From Nitrospirota bacterium (GTDB lineage Bacteria > Nitrospirota > Thermodesulfovibrionia > Thermodesulfovibrionales > UBA6898), in contig JAJXTV010000017.1 in the NCBI GenBank assembly GCA_021783515.1, positions 1 through 64,000 of the forward strand: 64,000 nucleotides of DNA, read 5' to 3'. A program made the translations under genes and the position numbers. The notes beneath the pieces are model-generated. The model did no database searches. It was not told the DNA's origin and was given only the letters and a program-made list of their open reading frames with translations. Shown here piece by piece: positions 1 to 8,220 of the stretch (the first letter of the stretch is position 1; each line of letters starts with the position of its first letter).

Positions 1-445
1 CCTCTGGGTGCGTTTCCTGAGGATGGATGTCGGAAATGGACATCGCAAGGAACTCTTCCCCGGAGTATCCGAACATCGAGCGGGCCGCGGCGTTTGCGCC
101 CATAAAATTTCTTTTCTCCACATCCGCGATCAGAACGCCCTCGACCATCGCCTCGTAGATCGCTTCCAGTTCCTTCTTCGATTCGGCGAGGCGCTCCCTG
201 CTCTTCCGCAACGATTCTTCCGCGCGGTCCCGTCTGTCGATAACGCGGGCAAGGAGTGTCCCGGCCCCCAGACAGATAAAGAAGAGAAACAGCCGGTACA
301 GGAAAAGATCGACATGCAGACTCGGCACGAGCCGTCCAGACGTTGCCTCGTGGAGGGCCGTCAGATAATCCCAGCCGACATCCAGCCCAACGACAAAGAG
401 CCCGCAGCCGGCGCCGAACGCAATGATCTTGTGCTGAAGCTTCAT
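1..445 (-). CDS. PAS-domain sensor protein, N-terminal part (runs off the left edge)
   Basis: The minus-strand frame opens at ATG 445 and is still open at base 1, so only about 148 N-terminal residues are visible. There are two hydrophobic segments: residues 7-24, and about 50-65 (FLYRLFLFFICLGAG). A charged linker rich in RxxxxE follows (DRRDRAEESLRKSRERL), then the start of a PAS domain (LEAIYEAMVEGVLIADVEKR, with a later FGYSGEEFL). This is the usual N-terminus of a membrane-anchored PAS sensor kinase or diguanylate cyclase. The output domain lies outside the window, so the enzyme class is unknown. An in-frame ATG at 454 is an alternative start. ATG 445 has GGAAG just upstream, and a TATAAT-like hexamer overlaps the region. 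Confidence 0.8.
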   Translation of the reverse strand, partial: MKLQHKIIAFGAGCGLFVVGLDVGWDYLTALHEATSGRLVPSLHVDLFLYRLFLFFICLGAGTLLARVIDRRDRAEESLRKSRERLAESKKELEAIYEAMVEGVLIADVEKRNFMGANAAARSMFGYSGEEFLAMSISDIHPQETHPE

Positions 446-506
446 CGCTTCCATTATATCAGCAAGAAAGAGGAAGGCCGAATTCGGGCGTTCAGGCGCC
501 GGGGGA

Positions 507-1616
507 TCATCTTTTCAGTCTTCTCACCGCCCTGCCGAGGAAGGGCTCTGCGGCCCGAAGCGCGGCATGAGGACAGACCTCGATGCAGCAATAGCACCGT
601 ATGCACCTGTCGTAATCGAAGCGGAGCCTCCCGCCCTCGAAAGAGATGGCCTTCGCCGGGCAGTACTTCCCGCATTCGCCGCATTGCCTGCAGAGCGACT
701 CGTCCGGCACCGGCCTCTGCACGAGATGCCTCCTGAAGAAACCATGCAGCTTCGGCGGTCCGAAGACGAGCGGCGCGACGTCGGGAAACCTGAAATCGCT
801 TACGACCGGCAGTTCGCCTTCCACCTCGATCTCCCCGGCCGCATACCCCATCTCGCGGGCAGCCCGGTTCGTGGGCATGTCATACGGGTCGGCGCCGAGC
901 ATCCTGCACAGGGAAACATCAAGGGCGCAGGCGTCGTCACTTGCCGCGATGATGCCCAGATCCCGGGGGGTGCCGCTTCTGCCCGGCCCCTCCCCCTCCA
1001 TAGCAAGCACGCCGTCCATCAGCGTGACCGCAGGACTGATCGCATAATGGATCTTTACCAGAAGCGTTGCAAAAAGCTGCCTGTTTACACCTGTCCTGAA
1101 GTGCCATTCCGGCTTTCTCAGGCCGCAGATGCAGCCGAAGAGGTTCTTCACTCCGAGCGTCATGCCCATCTGGGCGTGGGTCTTCAGCTTCGGGAGATTG
1201 ATAAGGACGTCTGCATCGAGCGCGTCTCTTGCGATCTCTATCTCCTTAAACGGCTCTCCCGTGTCGAAGACGACCGACTCCCTGAACTCCCGGAATTCGA
1301 CCTCCATCCCCCGAAGCGCTTCCCTGATGCCGCTTTCCTTCAGCACCCTCTCGAACCCTCCCATGGCCGGGCTGTCGGATATCCGCGGCAGGCCGCCCTT
1401 CCCAAGAACATATTCCGTGACCGCCCTAACTATCAGGGGGTGGGTGACCATCGCCCGCTCGGGCGCCGCCGGAGCGAGCAGATTCGGCTTGATCACGACG
1501 CGGCTGCCCTTTCCGATCATGCTCCCGCAGAAAGCATCGATCATATCAAAGACAAGGGGCCTCAGCGTCCCGTAATCGTAGGAGGCTGATTTTATGATGA
1601 CGCGCGATTTCTTCAT
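507..1616 (-). CDS. DUF362 domain protein with two C-terminal [4Fe-4S] ferredoxin motifs
   Basis: 369 residues from ATG 1616. The body matches the DUF362 family: an N-terminal VVIKPNLL segment, a central LINLPKLKTHAQMGMTLGVK segment and the ALDVSLCRMLG region. The last 70 residues hold two ferredoxin-type clusters, CRQCGECGKYCP and CIRCYCCIEVCP, each able to ligate a [4Fe-4S] centre. The family is widespread in anaerobes and its reaction is not established; an iron-sulfur electron-transfer or cofactor role is only likely. There is no signal peptide, so it is probably cytoplasmic. The frame stays open far upstream of 1616, but that part is antisense to the Lys-rich gene and has no family similarity. 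Met1616 directly precedes the conserved N-terminus, so I placed the start there. Confidence 0.88.
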   Translation of the reverse strand: MKKSRVIIKSASYDYGTLRPLVFDMIDAFCGSMIGKGSRVVIKPNLLAPAAPERAMVTHPLIVRAVTEYVLGKGGLPRISDSPAMGGFERVLKESGIREALRGMEVEFREFRESVVFDTGEPFKEIEIARDALDADVLINLPKLKTHAQMGMTLGVKNLFGCICGLRKPEWHFRTGVNRQLFATLLVKIHYAISPAVTLMDGVLAMEGEGPGRSGTPRDLGIIAASDDACALDVSLCRMLGADPYDMPTNRAAREMGYAAGEIEVEGELPVVSDFRFPDVAPLVFGPPKLHGFFRRHLVQRPVPDESLCRQCGECGKYCPAKAISFEGGRLRFDYDRCIRCYCCIEVCPHAALRAAEPFLGRAVRRLKR

Positions 1617-1701
1617 CCGACACCGTAGTCTACCGCATTTCCACTGAAGGGGCCAGGGGATATGCTGGACAGCGGGGGAACCGTCGAGCATAATAAAGGC
1701 T

Positions 1702-1962
1702 ATGGCGCATTCATTCACCATAGCCGTCTGCGGTCCGATGTCGGTCACCCTGGAAAAGGTCGGTTCGGAGATCACCTGCGGCGGCGGCATCTTTGACGGC
1801 GACGAATCCTGCGGGACCTTTTCTGGGAGCACGCCGCTTGGGCCCATCAGGGGGGAATATTGCTGCGTATCGCCAAAGGAGATTAAGATCACAATCGTCG
1901 ACAAACCCCTCCTCGTGCCGTTCAGCGTGATCGAAGCGAAGATACGCGCGTATTTCGGATAG
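1702..1962 (+). CDS. Small Cys-containing hypothetical protein
   Basis: 86 residues, transcribed divergently from the DUF362 gene. The sequence alternates hydrophobic and polar residues like a compact beta-rich domain and has Cys at about 10, 27, 37, 54 and 55 (VCGPM, TCGGG, SCGTF, YCCVS). The C-terminal half (PKEIKITIVDKPLLVPFSVI) looks like real protein rather than noise. AAAGG lies just before ATG 1702, a close but usable ribosome-binding site. There is no signal peptide or transmembrane segment. I do not recognise a named family; paired cysteines could bind metal, but that is a guess. Confidence 0.6.
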   Translation: MAHSFTIAVCGPMSVTLEKVGSEITCGGGIFDGDESCGTFSGSTPLGPIRGEYCCVSPKEIKITIVDKPLLVPFSVIEAKIRAYFG

Positions 1963-1984
1963 CGCCGCCCGCGCCCCGCTGAAA

Positions 1985-2013
1985 TTGACATGACGGAGGA
2001 TACCTGATAGTAT
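1985..2013 (+). promoter_or_regulatory. Sigma70-type promoter for the Lys-rich protein gene
   Basis: TTGACA at 1985-1990 and TAGTAT at 2008-2013 are separated by exactly 17 bases: a perfect -35 and a 5/6 -10. The predicted transcription start is near 2020. This lies downstream of an upstream in-frame start at 2018, and supports the start at 2066. Confidence 0.75.
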
Positions 2014-2065
2014 CGATGTGGGTGCGCGTGCGCCCCGGCAAATACAGTTTGTTCGAGGAGGAAGG

Positions 2066-2284
2066 ATGCTCGGAAAGAAGACGGTAAAGAAGACAGTTCA
2101 AAAGGCGGTAAAAAAGGCCGTGAAGAAGGTAGTAAAGGCCGAAAAAAAGGTCGCCAAAAAGGTAGTGAAGGCCGAAAAAAAAGTGATGAAGAAAGTCGCG
2201 AAGAAGGCCACCGCCGCAAAAAAGACCGTTGCGAAAAAGACCTCCTCGGCGGTAAAGGCAGCCAAAAAGAAATTATCCCTCTAG
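2066..2284 (+). CDS. Histone-H1-like lysine-rich protein
   Basis: 72 residues, nearly half of them Lys, with Ala and Val making up most of the rest. Imperfect repeats of the type KKVVKAEKKVAKK recur through the chain, as in bacterial H1/Hc1-like and AlgP-type tails. Such proteins bind DNA (or RNA) non-specifically and help to compact the nucleoid; that role is inferred from composition alone. ATG 2066 follows a strong GGAGGAAGG ribosome-binding site, and a near-consensus promoter lies 50 bases upstream. The frame also extends back to a GTG at 2018, which is less likely because transcription should begin there. It is monocistronic; a remnant of another gene follows immediately. Confidence 0.82.
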   Translation: MLGKKTVKKTVQKAVKKAVKKVVKAEKKVAKKVVKAEKKVMKKVAKKATAAKKTVAKKTSSAVKAAKKKLSL

Positions 2285-2288
2285 CCTT

Positions 2289-2384
2289 TGCGGACCCTTC
2301 CGCTGGAACAGGATCGAGGAGTACATAAGGAAACATGCCGGCGTCGAATTTTCCCGCGGGATCTGCCTGGAATGCAAAGAATAA
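2289..2384 (+). pseudogene. Remnant of the C-terminal Cys cassette of a PAS sensor protein
   Basis: Directly after the Lys-rich gene an open frame without a start codon reads CGPFRWNRIEEYIRKH and then FSRGICLECKE before TAA at 2382-2384. This matches the C-terminal CxxCKxIR...W..I..Y......F.HGICP.C cassette found at the end of, or inside, many PAS/response-regulator proteins. An intact copy is present in this window in the PAS-GAF protein at 16465-18528 (CGWCKKIR ... MCPACAEK). The front of the gene is missing, so I read this as a 31-codon relic left by deletion, perhaps when the Lys-rich gene was inserted or rearranged. Confidence 0.55.
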
Positions 2385-2432
2385 TTATATCCGGAGTCCG
2401 GGGAGGACGAGAACCCGCCGAGTGACCCGCTC

Positions 2433-2446
2433 CGCTCCGCGGAGCG
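2433..2446 (-). terminator. GC palindrome after the HD-GYP sensor gene
   Basis: A perfect 14-base palindrome (CGCTCCGCGGAGCG) lies 3 bases past the stop codon at 2450. It has no following T-run, so it is a weak candidate for an intrinsic terminator or an mRNA end-stabilising hairpin. Confidence 0.3.
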
Positions 2447-2449
2447 CCT

Positions 2450-5400
2450 TTAGGAAAACGAAAAACCCCCTTCCCTGAAAAGCCGGACGCAGGCATTGAC
2501 GACGTCGGGATCATAGTGGCGGCCCCGATATGCCGTGATCTCGCCGAGCGCGGTCTCGATCCCCCGGGCGGGACGATAGGGACGATGCGACGCCATCGCC
2601 TCGACCGCGTCGGCCACCGCGAGGATGCGCGCCTCCATAATGATATCCTCCCCTTTGAGGCCAAGGGGATAGCCCGTCCCGTCGATATGTTCGTGGTGCT
2701 GGCGGACCATAGATGCAACCGGCCATGGGAACTCGATGTCCTTGACGATATCGTAGCCGACCTGGGCGTGGGTCCTTATTATGGCAAGCTCGATATCCTG
2801 CAGCCGGCCGGGTCTGCTCAAAAATTCGGCCGGGACGTAGATCTTGCCGATGTCATGGATGAGACTCCCGAAGCGGATGCCTTCTATCCTGTCCTGCCCG
2901 AGCCCCATCTGCTCCGCGATGGCGACCGCCAGCTCGGAGACTCTGCGCTGATGCCCTGAAATATACGGGTCCCTCATCTCGAGGATCGAGGCGATCGCCT
3001 GGACGGTGTCGACCATCACCTTCCGCAGCTTTTCGAGATGGCTCTGCTGCTCCTGCACCGCCCGGTCCCTCTCGGCCCTCGCGCGAAGGGACATGATGCC
3101 GTACGAAAGGTCTCCGGAGAGTTCAGTCAGAAGCCTGACCTCGTCTTCAGTAAACGCATGGGGTTTTTCCGTAAAGATGCTCAGCGCGCCGATCGTGAGG
3201 CTGTCGTAACGAAGCGGGATCGCGATGCAGCCCGCATAGCCCCGCTTCAGCGCCTCGGATCGCCAAGGCGAGTCCTCCGCCAGCTGCCGTATGTCCTGAA
3301 GAATAACCGGTCGGAGCTCCGACATCGCCCTGCCCGCCGGGCACGTCCCCCCCGCCTCGCAGATCGCCGTGAGCGTCCCTACGTAGCCCTCCTCACGGCC
3401 GGCCCAGGCAATGGGAAGAATACCGGTCCCCTCCTCCCTGCCGTATCCGACCCAGACCATGGTGTATCCTCCCACTTCGACCATCGTACGGCAGATCTTC
3501 TCCAGCAGGCTATCCTCGTCCTTGGCATGGATGAGGGCCATATTGCTGGAGCTAAGGGTGCGGAGGGCCCGGTTGAGGTCCCTCAGATCGTTCTCGGTCT
3601 GTTTTCTCCCCGTTATGTCGTGGATCGTCTCGACCGCGACGACAAGCTCCCCCCGGCTGTCCAGGATCGGCACCGCCTCGAAATACATATAGCGGTCTTT
3701 CCCGTTGAGGTTCCTGTACCAGCCTTCCGATTGCAGCCCTTTTCCCCCGGGGCCAGTCCGCTCCCACCGGGGATAGAGTCGGTCCAGCCGGTCGAAGGAC
3801 CCTTCTATCACGACATCGGCGAGGGTCGCCCTCTCCCGGTCATAAAACGGCCTCCATTGGCTGCTGCTGCCGACCATGTCTTTCGCCGCGACTCCGGTAA
3901 GCTCTTCGCATGCCTTGTTCCAGAAAACCACCTCATGCCGGGGATTCAGGACAAACGTCGGGACAGCCGAGTTTGCGACGATCCCCTCGGCCAGCAGCTT
4001 CTGCCCGAGCATCGCGTCCTCCATCTGTTTCAGCCGGGTGATGTCGCGCGCCGCCGCAAACAGGCCCGACGCCGCTCCCTCCTCGTTCCGGTAGAGTGAC
4101 GCGTTATAGAGGACGGGAGTGGTATGGCCCAGACGATGCCGTATCTTCAGAAGAAAGTCACGTATCGAGCCGTCCCTGAAAGCCTGCCGGCAGGCGGCCG
4201 CCGCCATCTCCGGCTCCGCAAAGTAATCCGAAAAAACGGTCCCGGTCAGTTCGTCGCGACCAAGACCCGTCACCTCCTCGGTTGCCTTGTTCACGTCGGT
4301 GATCTTCCCGTCCGGCCCTATCGTTACGAGCGGATCAAGGCTCGCCTCGATGAGACTTCTGTTATAGGCGTTCATATGCCTGAGATCGTCCTCAACGCCG
4401 AACCGGAACATCGCCTCACCGATCAGGTGCGCCATCTGCTCGAGAAACTCCACCTTCCCGACGGGCACCCTCTCCGGCCGCTCGTCGGCGAGATGGATCG
4501 CCCCGAGCGTCTTGTCTCGGTAGCGGATTGGTATCACCGCGAGGGATTGGTATCCGTGCGCCATGCAGACGCCGCGGAACCGGGAGTGATCCGGGCCGGA
4601 AAGCTTCGTCAGAAAAGATGCGGTATCGTTGCTGCAGAACGACCCTCCCGGAGTCATCGACGCCCTGTCGGCGCATGCCGGTGAACCCGTCGCCACCCGC
4701 GTGCAGACGCACTGATCGCGCTCGAGGGAAAGCGTCCCTTCGGACCTAAGAAAATCCGCGTCATATCCGATATACGATTCATACTGGAGCACCCCGCCCC
4801 GCCGCACGACGCGAATCCCGGCATGACGGCACCCGCTCCAGCTCCGCACGAGCGCCAACGCGGCGTCGAGGTACTCCTTTCTCGAAAAGGTCTCTCTGAA
4901 GAACCTGATCAGCTCATTGAGGACGCCGGCACGACTCTCCGCCTCCTTACGTTCGGTTATGTCACGTGCGATCGTCGAGGCTCCGACCACTACGTTGCCC
5001 TCTTTGACGGGAGAGACGGTGAGAGAAACGGATATCTTCCGGCCGTCTTTTCTGACGCGGACCGTCTCGTAGTGGTCCAGGTGCTCCCCCCTGCGGATCC
5101 TTTCGAGAATACGATCGAGATCGCCCTCGCAGTCAGGCGGGCAGAGGATCCGCACCGAATCCCCCTTCGTCTCCTCTTCGGTGTATCCGTAGATCGCCTC
5201 CGCGCCCCTGTTCCAGGAAAGAATCGTCCCGTCCAGCGTCTTGCCGATAATCGCGTCGTCCGACGAGGCGACGATGGATGCCAGTTGCCTGATATCCCGC
5301 TCTTTCTCTCTCCGCTGTGAAATGTCCCGGAAGACGATCACCGCGCCCCTGGCGAGTCCCGATTCCCGCAGGGGGGTGCTGGTGAGTTCCACGGGGAAGC

Positions 5401-6211
5401 GCGTGCCGTCCTTCCTCAGAAAGACGTCCTCGATACCGCCTCGGATGCCACCGTCTTTGACCGTCATGACGACCGGGCACCGGGAGCCAGGCGGCTCTCC
5501 GTTGTGGCGATGGATGATCTCATGCAGCGACCGCCCCACCAGTTCCTCCGTCCGGTAACCGAGCATCCTTGCTGCCGCGGGATTGACGAACGTCGCATAG
5601 CCGTTGCGGTCGACCCCGCAGATGCCGTCGCCCACCGAATCGAGGATGAGCCTGTTCCGGTAGCTCAGGCGCTGAAGCGCCTTCTCGGCCATCCTCTTGC
5701 CGGCAAGGATTTCCTGGGTATACGCCTCGCTGCTCCGGCAGAGCTCTATCGACTTGACGAGATTGTTCAGCACCGGCTGAAAGATCATCGTCAGAGGAAG
5801 ATCGGCGGCCGGAGTGCAAGGCGAAAGGAGAAGGATCACCCCGGCGTCCCCTATCGGAAGCCTCAGAAACGTCGTGTAATAGTCCTTCCGGCAGGGAAGC
5901 ATGTTCAGCAAGGCCGGGTTTTCGGCCAGTTCCGCCCCTCCCGCAAGAAGCGTCCCGGGAACGCGAATCCTCACCTTGTTATACCGGGCCAGCTCGAAGT
6001 CGCCCACGGACATCTCGATCCGGACTTCGGCGTCCCCTCCGGGGCCGGCGGACGGCCGTTCCCCGGTGTCGAGGAAGACCATACCGCAGGGGAACGAGGT
6101 ATGAAAGAGCAGGCGCTGAAGCGTCTTCGTCAGGAGCGGGTCGAGGCGGATCTCCCCGCCGATGACGATCGCCATCTCATAGAGAATCGCGAGCGCCCGG
6201 TCTCTCTTCAT
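2450..6211 (-). CDS. Multi-PAS/GAF sensor with C-terminal HD-GYP c-di-GMP phosphodiesterase domain
   Basis: 1253 residues from ATG 6211. Order of domains: an N-terminal GAF-like region (about 1-160), two PAS domains (about 190-425), a GAF domain (about 440-600), two further PAS domains (about 620-860), another GAF (about 880-1040), and a C-terminal HD-GYP domain (about 1060-1250). The HD-GYP part carries HDIGK and HHEHIDGTGYP, so it should hydrolyse cyclic di-GMP. No membrane segment is seen, so it should sense cytoplasmic ligands. ATG 6211 overlaps the stop of the FIST gene as ATGA, implying translational coupling; an in-frame ATG 21 bases further up (6232) is possible. It is the last gene of the hemerythrin-FIST-HD-GYP operon. 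Confidence 0.93.
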   Translation of the reverse strand: MKRDRALAILYEMAIVIGGEIRLDPLLTKTLQRLLFHTSFPCGMVFLDTGERPSAGPGGDAEVRIEMSVGDFELARYNKVRIRVPGTLLAGGAELAENPALLNMLPCRKDYYTTFLRLPIGDAGVILLLSPCTPAADLPLTMIFQPVLNNLVKSIELCRSSEAYTQEILAGKRMAEKALQRLSYRNRLILDSVGDGICGVDRNGYATFVNPAAARMLGYRTEELVGRSLHEIIHRHNGEPPGSRCPVVMTVKDGGIRGGIEDVFLRKDGTRFPVELTSTPLRESGLARGAVIVFRDISQRREKERDIRQLASIVASSDDAIIGKTLDGTILSWNRGAEAIYGYTEEETKGDSVRILCPPDCEGDLDRILERIRRGEHLDHYETVRVRKDGRKISVSLTVSPVKEGNVVVGASTIARDITERKEAESRAGVLNELIRFFRETFSRKEYLDAALALVRSWSGCRHAGIRVVRRGGVLQYESYIGYDADFLRSEGTLSLERDQCVCTRVATGSPACADRASMTPGGSFCSNDTASFLTKLSGPDHSRFRGVCMAHGYQSLAVIPIRYRDKTLGAIHLADERPERVPVGKVEFLEQMAHLIGEAMFRFGVEDDLRHMNAYNRSLIEASLDPLVTIGPDGKITDVNKATEEVTGLGRDELTGTVFSDYFAEPEMAAAACRQAFRDGSIRDFLLKIRHRLGHTTPVLYNASLYRNEEGAASGLFAAARDITRLKQMEDAMLGQKLLAEGIVANSAVPTFVLNPRHEVVFWNKACEELTGVAAKDMVGSSSQWRPFYDRERATLADVVIEGSFDRLDRLYPRWERTGPGGKGLQSEGWYRNLNGKDRYMYFEAVPILDSRGELVVAVETIHDITGRKQTENDLRDLNRALRTLSSSNMALIHAKDEDSLLEKICRTMVEVGGYTMVWVGYGREEGTGILPIAWAGREEGYVGTLTAICEAGGTCPAGRAMSELRPVILQDIRQLAEDSPWRSEALKRGYAGCIAIPLRYDSLTIGALSIFTEKPHAFTEDEVRLLTELSGDLSYGIMSLRARAERDRAVQEQQSHLEKLRKVMVDTVQAIASILEMRDPYISGHQRRVSELAVAIAEQMGLGQDRIEGIRFGSLIHDIGKIYVPAEFLSRPGRLQDIELAIIRTHAQVGYDIVKDIEFPWPVASMVRQHHEHIDGTGYPLGLKGEDIIMEARILAVADAVEAMASHRPYRPARGIETALGEITAYRGRHYDPDVVNACVRLFREGGFSFS

Positions 6212-7356
6212 CGCCGGCCCCAGCGACAGCACAAGATTGCGCCGTTATGGAAAACCGGATATCCGCGCTGAAGCGAATGGCCGATTTCGCCGAGAGAAAG
6301 GGCGCCGGCGATATTCGTCCCGGCCAGGCGCGCGCCGAGTTCGTCAAGCTCCCTCCCGGCTGCGTCCCCCAGATGCATTTTCCTTCCCGCGCAATAAAAC
6401 GCCAGGATGTCGGCCCCCGAAAGATCCCCGCAGAGGTCGTTCATCTCCCTGGCGATCCCTTCCACGGTATGGACGGCGTCCGCCTCGGGCGACCTCAGCA
6501 GCGCAAGCACGGAATTCGGCGGCACCTCTCCGATGCAGAAGATCGAGCCGTCCTTTTCGAGCGCGGCCGGGAACCTGACGATAACCTCACCGTTCACCCG
6601 CAGGATGCCGAAGGGGAAATGCACCGCATGCCGGTAGAAATTCCCGGCGTCGATATCCACCCCGTACTCCGCTTTTGCCACCTCCCGGTAGACGTCAAAG
6701 GCAGGGCGCCAGTCTATCGAGATGATCCTGTTACCCTCCGTGGAGGTCGCCGAGCACATGCGATCCGGCGCCGAATAGCAGTGCTCGACCACCGCCCCCT
6801 CATGGTCTGGCAGGAGCATGAGAAGGACGGAGTCCTGCGCCACCCTTTCATTATCGAAGAGACAGGGCATCGGACGGAATGTCTCGCTGCCGGCGTTCAC
6901 CCCCATATAGCGGACATGGTCGGCGAGTCTCAGATAGAGCTGATCCAGGAGGGTGGCAATATTGACGACCATGGCGTCAAAGACCATAAAGAGAGAAGCG
7001 CCCCTCGACTCCTTCAGCCGTCCCTCGACGTCGGCGGACATCCGCCCGACTGCCGAAGCGTAGAGAGACGGCTTCAGAGGCCCGTAAATTTCGGAATGGC
7101 GCAGGCCGCCGGACCGCACGAGCAGACAGCCGCCGGCGTGAAAACGGCCGTCGGAGAAAAGACCGGGGAAGACGGCTCCTTTCAGAGGGACGCCCATTCG
7201 CCCGCAGGTCCGCTGAAGCGCGGGGATCGCGGTCTCCCGGTCCGCCTCGGCAACAAGCGCGAAAAGTCCCGCATCGGGATCGTCAGCCCGCCAGACGTCC
7301 AGCAGATCGCCGATGCGGCCTCCGTCCGGCGCCGCAAGGTATCGTATCGCCGTCAC
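6208..7356 (-). CDS. FIST domain sensory protein (FIST_N plus FIST_C)
   Basis: 382 residues. The N-terminal half (VAEADRETAIPALQRTCGRM, GAVFPGLFSDGRFHAGGCLL) and the C-terminal half (GRKMHLGDAAGRELDELGAR ... GALSLGEIGHSLQRGYPVFH) follow the FIST_N/FIST_C layout, a sensory module thought to bind small ligands such as amino acids. The start is GTG 7356, overlapping the hemerythrin stop as GTGA, and the stop overlaps the next gene as ATGA, so the three genes are tightly coupled. FIST proteins are often encoded beside chemotaxis or c-di-GMP proteins, consistent with the HD-GYP sensor that follows. The ligand cannot be predicted. Confidence 0.88.
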   Translation of the reverse strand: MTAIRYLAAPDGGRIGDLLDVWRADDPDAGLFALVAEADRETAIPALQRTCGRMGVPLKGAVFPGLFSDGRFHAGGCLLVRSGGLRHSEIYGPLKPSLYASAVGRMSADVEGRLKESRGASLFMVFDAMVVNIATLLDQLYLRLADHVRYMGVNAGSETFRPMPCLFDNERVAQDSVLLMLLPDHEGAVVEHCYSAPDRMCSATSTEGNRIISIDWRPAFDVYREVAKAEYGVDIDAGNFYRHAVHFPFGILRVNGEVIVRFPAALEKDGSIFCIGEVPPNSVLALLRSPEADAVHTVEGIAREMNDLCGDLSGADILAFYCAGRKMHLGDAAGRELDELGARLAGTNIAGALSLGEIGHSLQRGYPVFHNGAILCCRWGRR

Positions 7357-7760
7357 GACACGCCCTTGTCCTTCAGAAACAGCCCGAACTTCTTGTCGAT
7401 CTGGGTGATGTGGTGTTGCAGCCAGTCTGTCAGAAACTGCAGGACATCGACCGTGATGGGCTTGTTGCCCGCTTCGAACGCCTGCTGAAAATCGATCACC
7501 CTCCTCGCGAAGGCGTCGTGCTCGGCCTTGTGCGTCTCGGCATCGGGATACCCGTATTCACGAAAGAGTCCCTCCTCTGTGCCGAAATGATAGACAGTAT
7601 ATTGCGCACGCTCGTCGAGGACCGGGGAGAGGGCATCTCTGCCCTTTCCCTGCTTCATCGCATCGAAAAGCCTGTTCAGAAGATCGATCAGTCTCTTGTG
7701 CTGGTCGTCGATCTCCTTGGTCCTGACGGCAAGTTCATCACTCCAGGTGATGAGCGGCAT
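7353..7760 (-). CDS. Bacteriohemerythrin
   Basis: 135 residues, the usual length for a single-domain hemerythrin. The di-iron ligands are all visible in order: H in DDQHKRL, H and E in YHFGTEE, the HKAEH pair, and HHITQIDK (H and D). The protein should bind O2 (or NO) at a non-heme di-iron site and act in oxygen storage, delivery or sensing. ATG 7760 is preceded by GGAGG with 6-base spacing, so it is preferred over an upstream extension read from 7832 that has no family similarity. It is the first gene of an operon with a FIST protein and an HD-GYP phosphodiesterase, suggesting an oxygen or redox input to c-di-GMP signalling. Confidence 0.93.
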   Translation of the reverse strand: MPLITWSDELAVRTKEIDDQHKRLIDLLNRLFDAMKQGKGRDALSPVLDERAQYTVYHFGTEEGLFREYGYPDAETHKAEHDAFARRVIDFQQAFEAGNKPITVDVLQFLTDWLQHHITQIDKKFGLFLKDKGVS

Positions 7761-8014
7761 ATCGAACCTCCGTGGCTGCCTGTTGTCTTTTGCCTCGCTC
7801 GCAATTACATTTTCCCTCCTTTCCCCGCTCACCGCAAGCGCCGTGCCTTTCGGGCAGGCACACAGGGCCCTTGGCCGTTACCCATAAGAGAATCAAAAAA
7901 TCTTTTGCCGGAAAAGGCAGGGCATTTCGGTGCAGGCCGGAAGAGTCGGGGGAGCTTCAGGGAGTCTGACTGATACTTCGTAATCCCTGGTTGTTTTGTA
8001 ATACTGAGGGTTCC

Positions 8015-8062
8015 CGAATAAGGGTCATTCAGCTGCGATAGTTGCTGAATGACCCTTATTCG
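8015..8062. repeat. Perfect 19-bp inverted repeat with 10-base loop
   Basis: The left arm 8015-8033 (CGAATAAGGGTCATTCAGC) and right arm 8044-8062 are exact reverse complements, separated by TGCGATAGTT. No T-run follows on either strand, so it is not a standard terminator. A REP/MITE-type element or transposon excision scar is possible. Confidence 0.85.
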
Positions 8063-8140
8063 AAAGTCGCGGCCACATCGATGTGCACAACGGGGTGGAG
8101 TATATGCGGAAATTAATACCGTGGACATATTGCAGAGGGT

Positions 8141-8170
8141 CAAAGTCAATAGTCAAGTCTGACCCCAAAT
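8141..8170. repeat. Possible remnant of a RAYT/IS200-associated repeat
   Basis: The stretch ends in AGTCAAGTCTGACCCC. In my recollection, similar TCTGACCCC-type repeats often flank REP-associated (IS200-like) transposases. No transposase is present here, so this is at most a leftover. Confidence 0.3.
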
Positions 8171-8220
8171 GCCGCACACTCAGTGGCCTATATCCTCCCT
8201 CGGATCTTCTTCCGGACACG

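Larger units (their letters stand above)
7761..8220. other. 460-bp intergenic region without a convincing gene
   Basis: No frame here has family similarity or a good start. The part next to the hemerythrin gene reads on the minus strand like the dispersed TTGCGAGCGAGGC-type repeat found in many bacterial genomes. The middle contains a long perfect inverted repeat (listed separately). A TCTGACCCC-type stretch sits near 8141-8170. The mixture suggests remnants of mobile or repetitive DNA between two operons. Confidence 0.5.

Noticed and set aside
1617-2336. Upstream extension of the DUF362 reading frame
   Set aside because: It is antisense to the small Cys protein and the Lys-rich gene and shows only Ser/Phe/Pro low complexity; the family N-terminus begins at 1616.
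7761-7990. Possible riboswitch in the hemerythrin leader
   Set aside because: I compared it by eye with c-di-GMP-I, TPP and cobalamin consensus cores; none of the conserved core strings is present.
7829-8149. 106-codon minus-strand frame between hemerythrin and acr3
   Set aside because: It runs straight through the 19-bp palindrome, has no ribosome-binding site and no recognisable domain.
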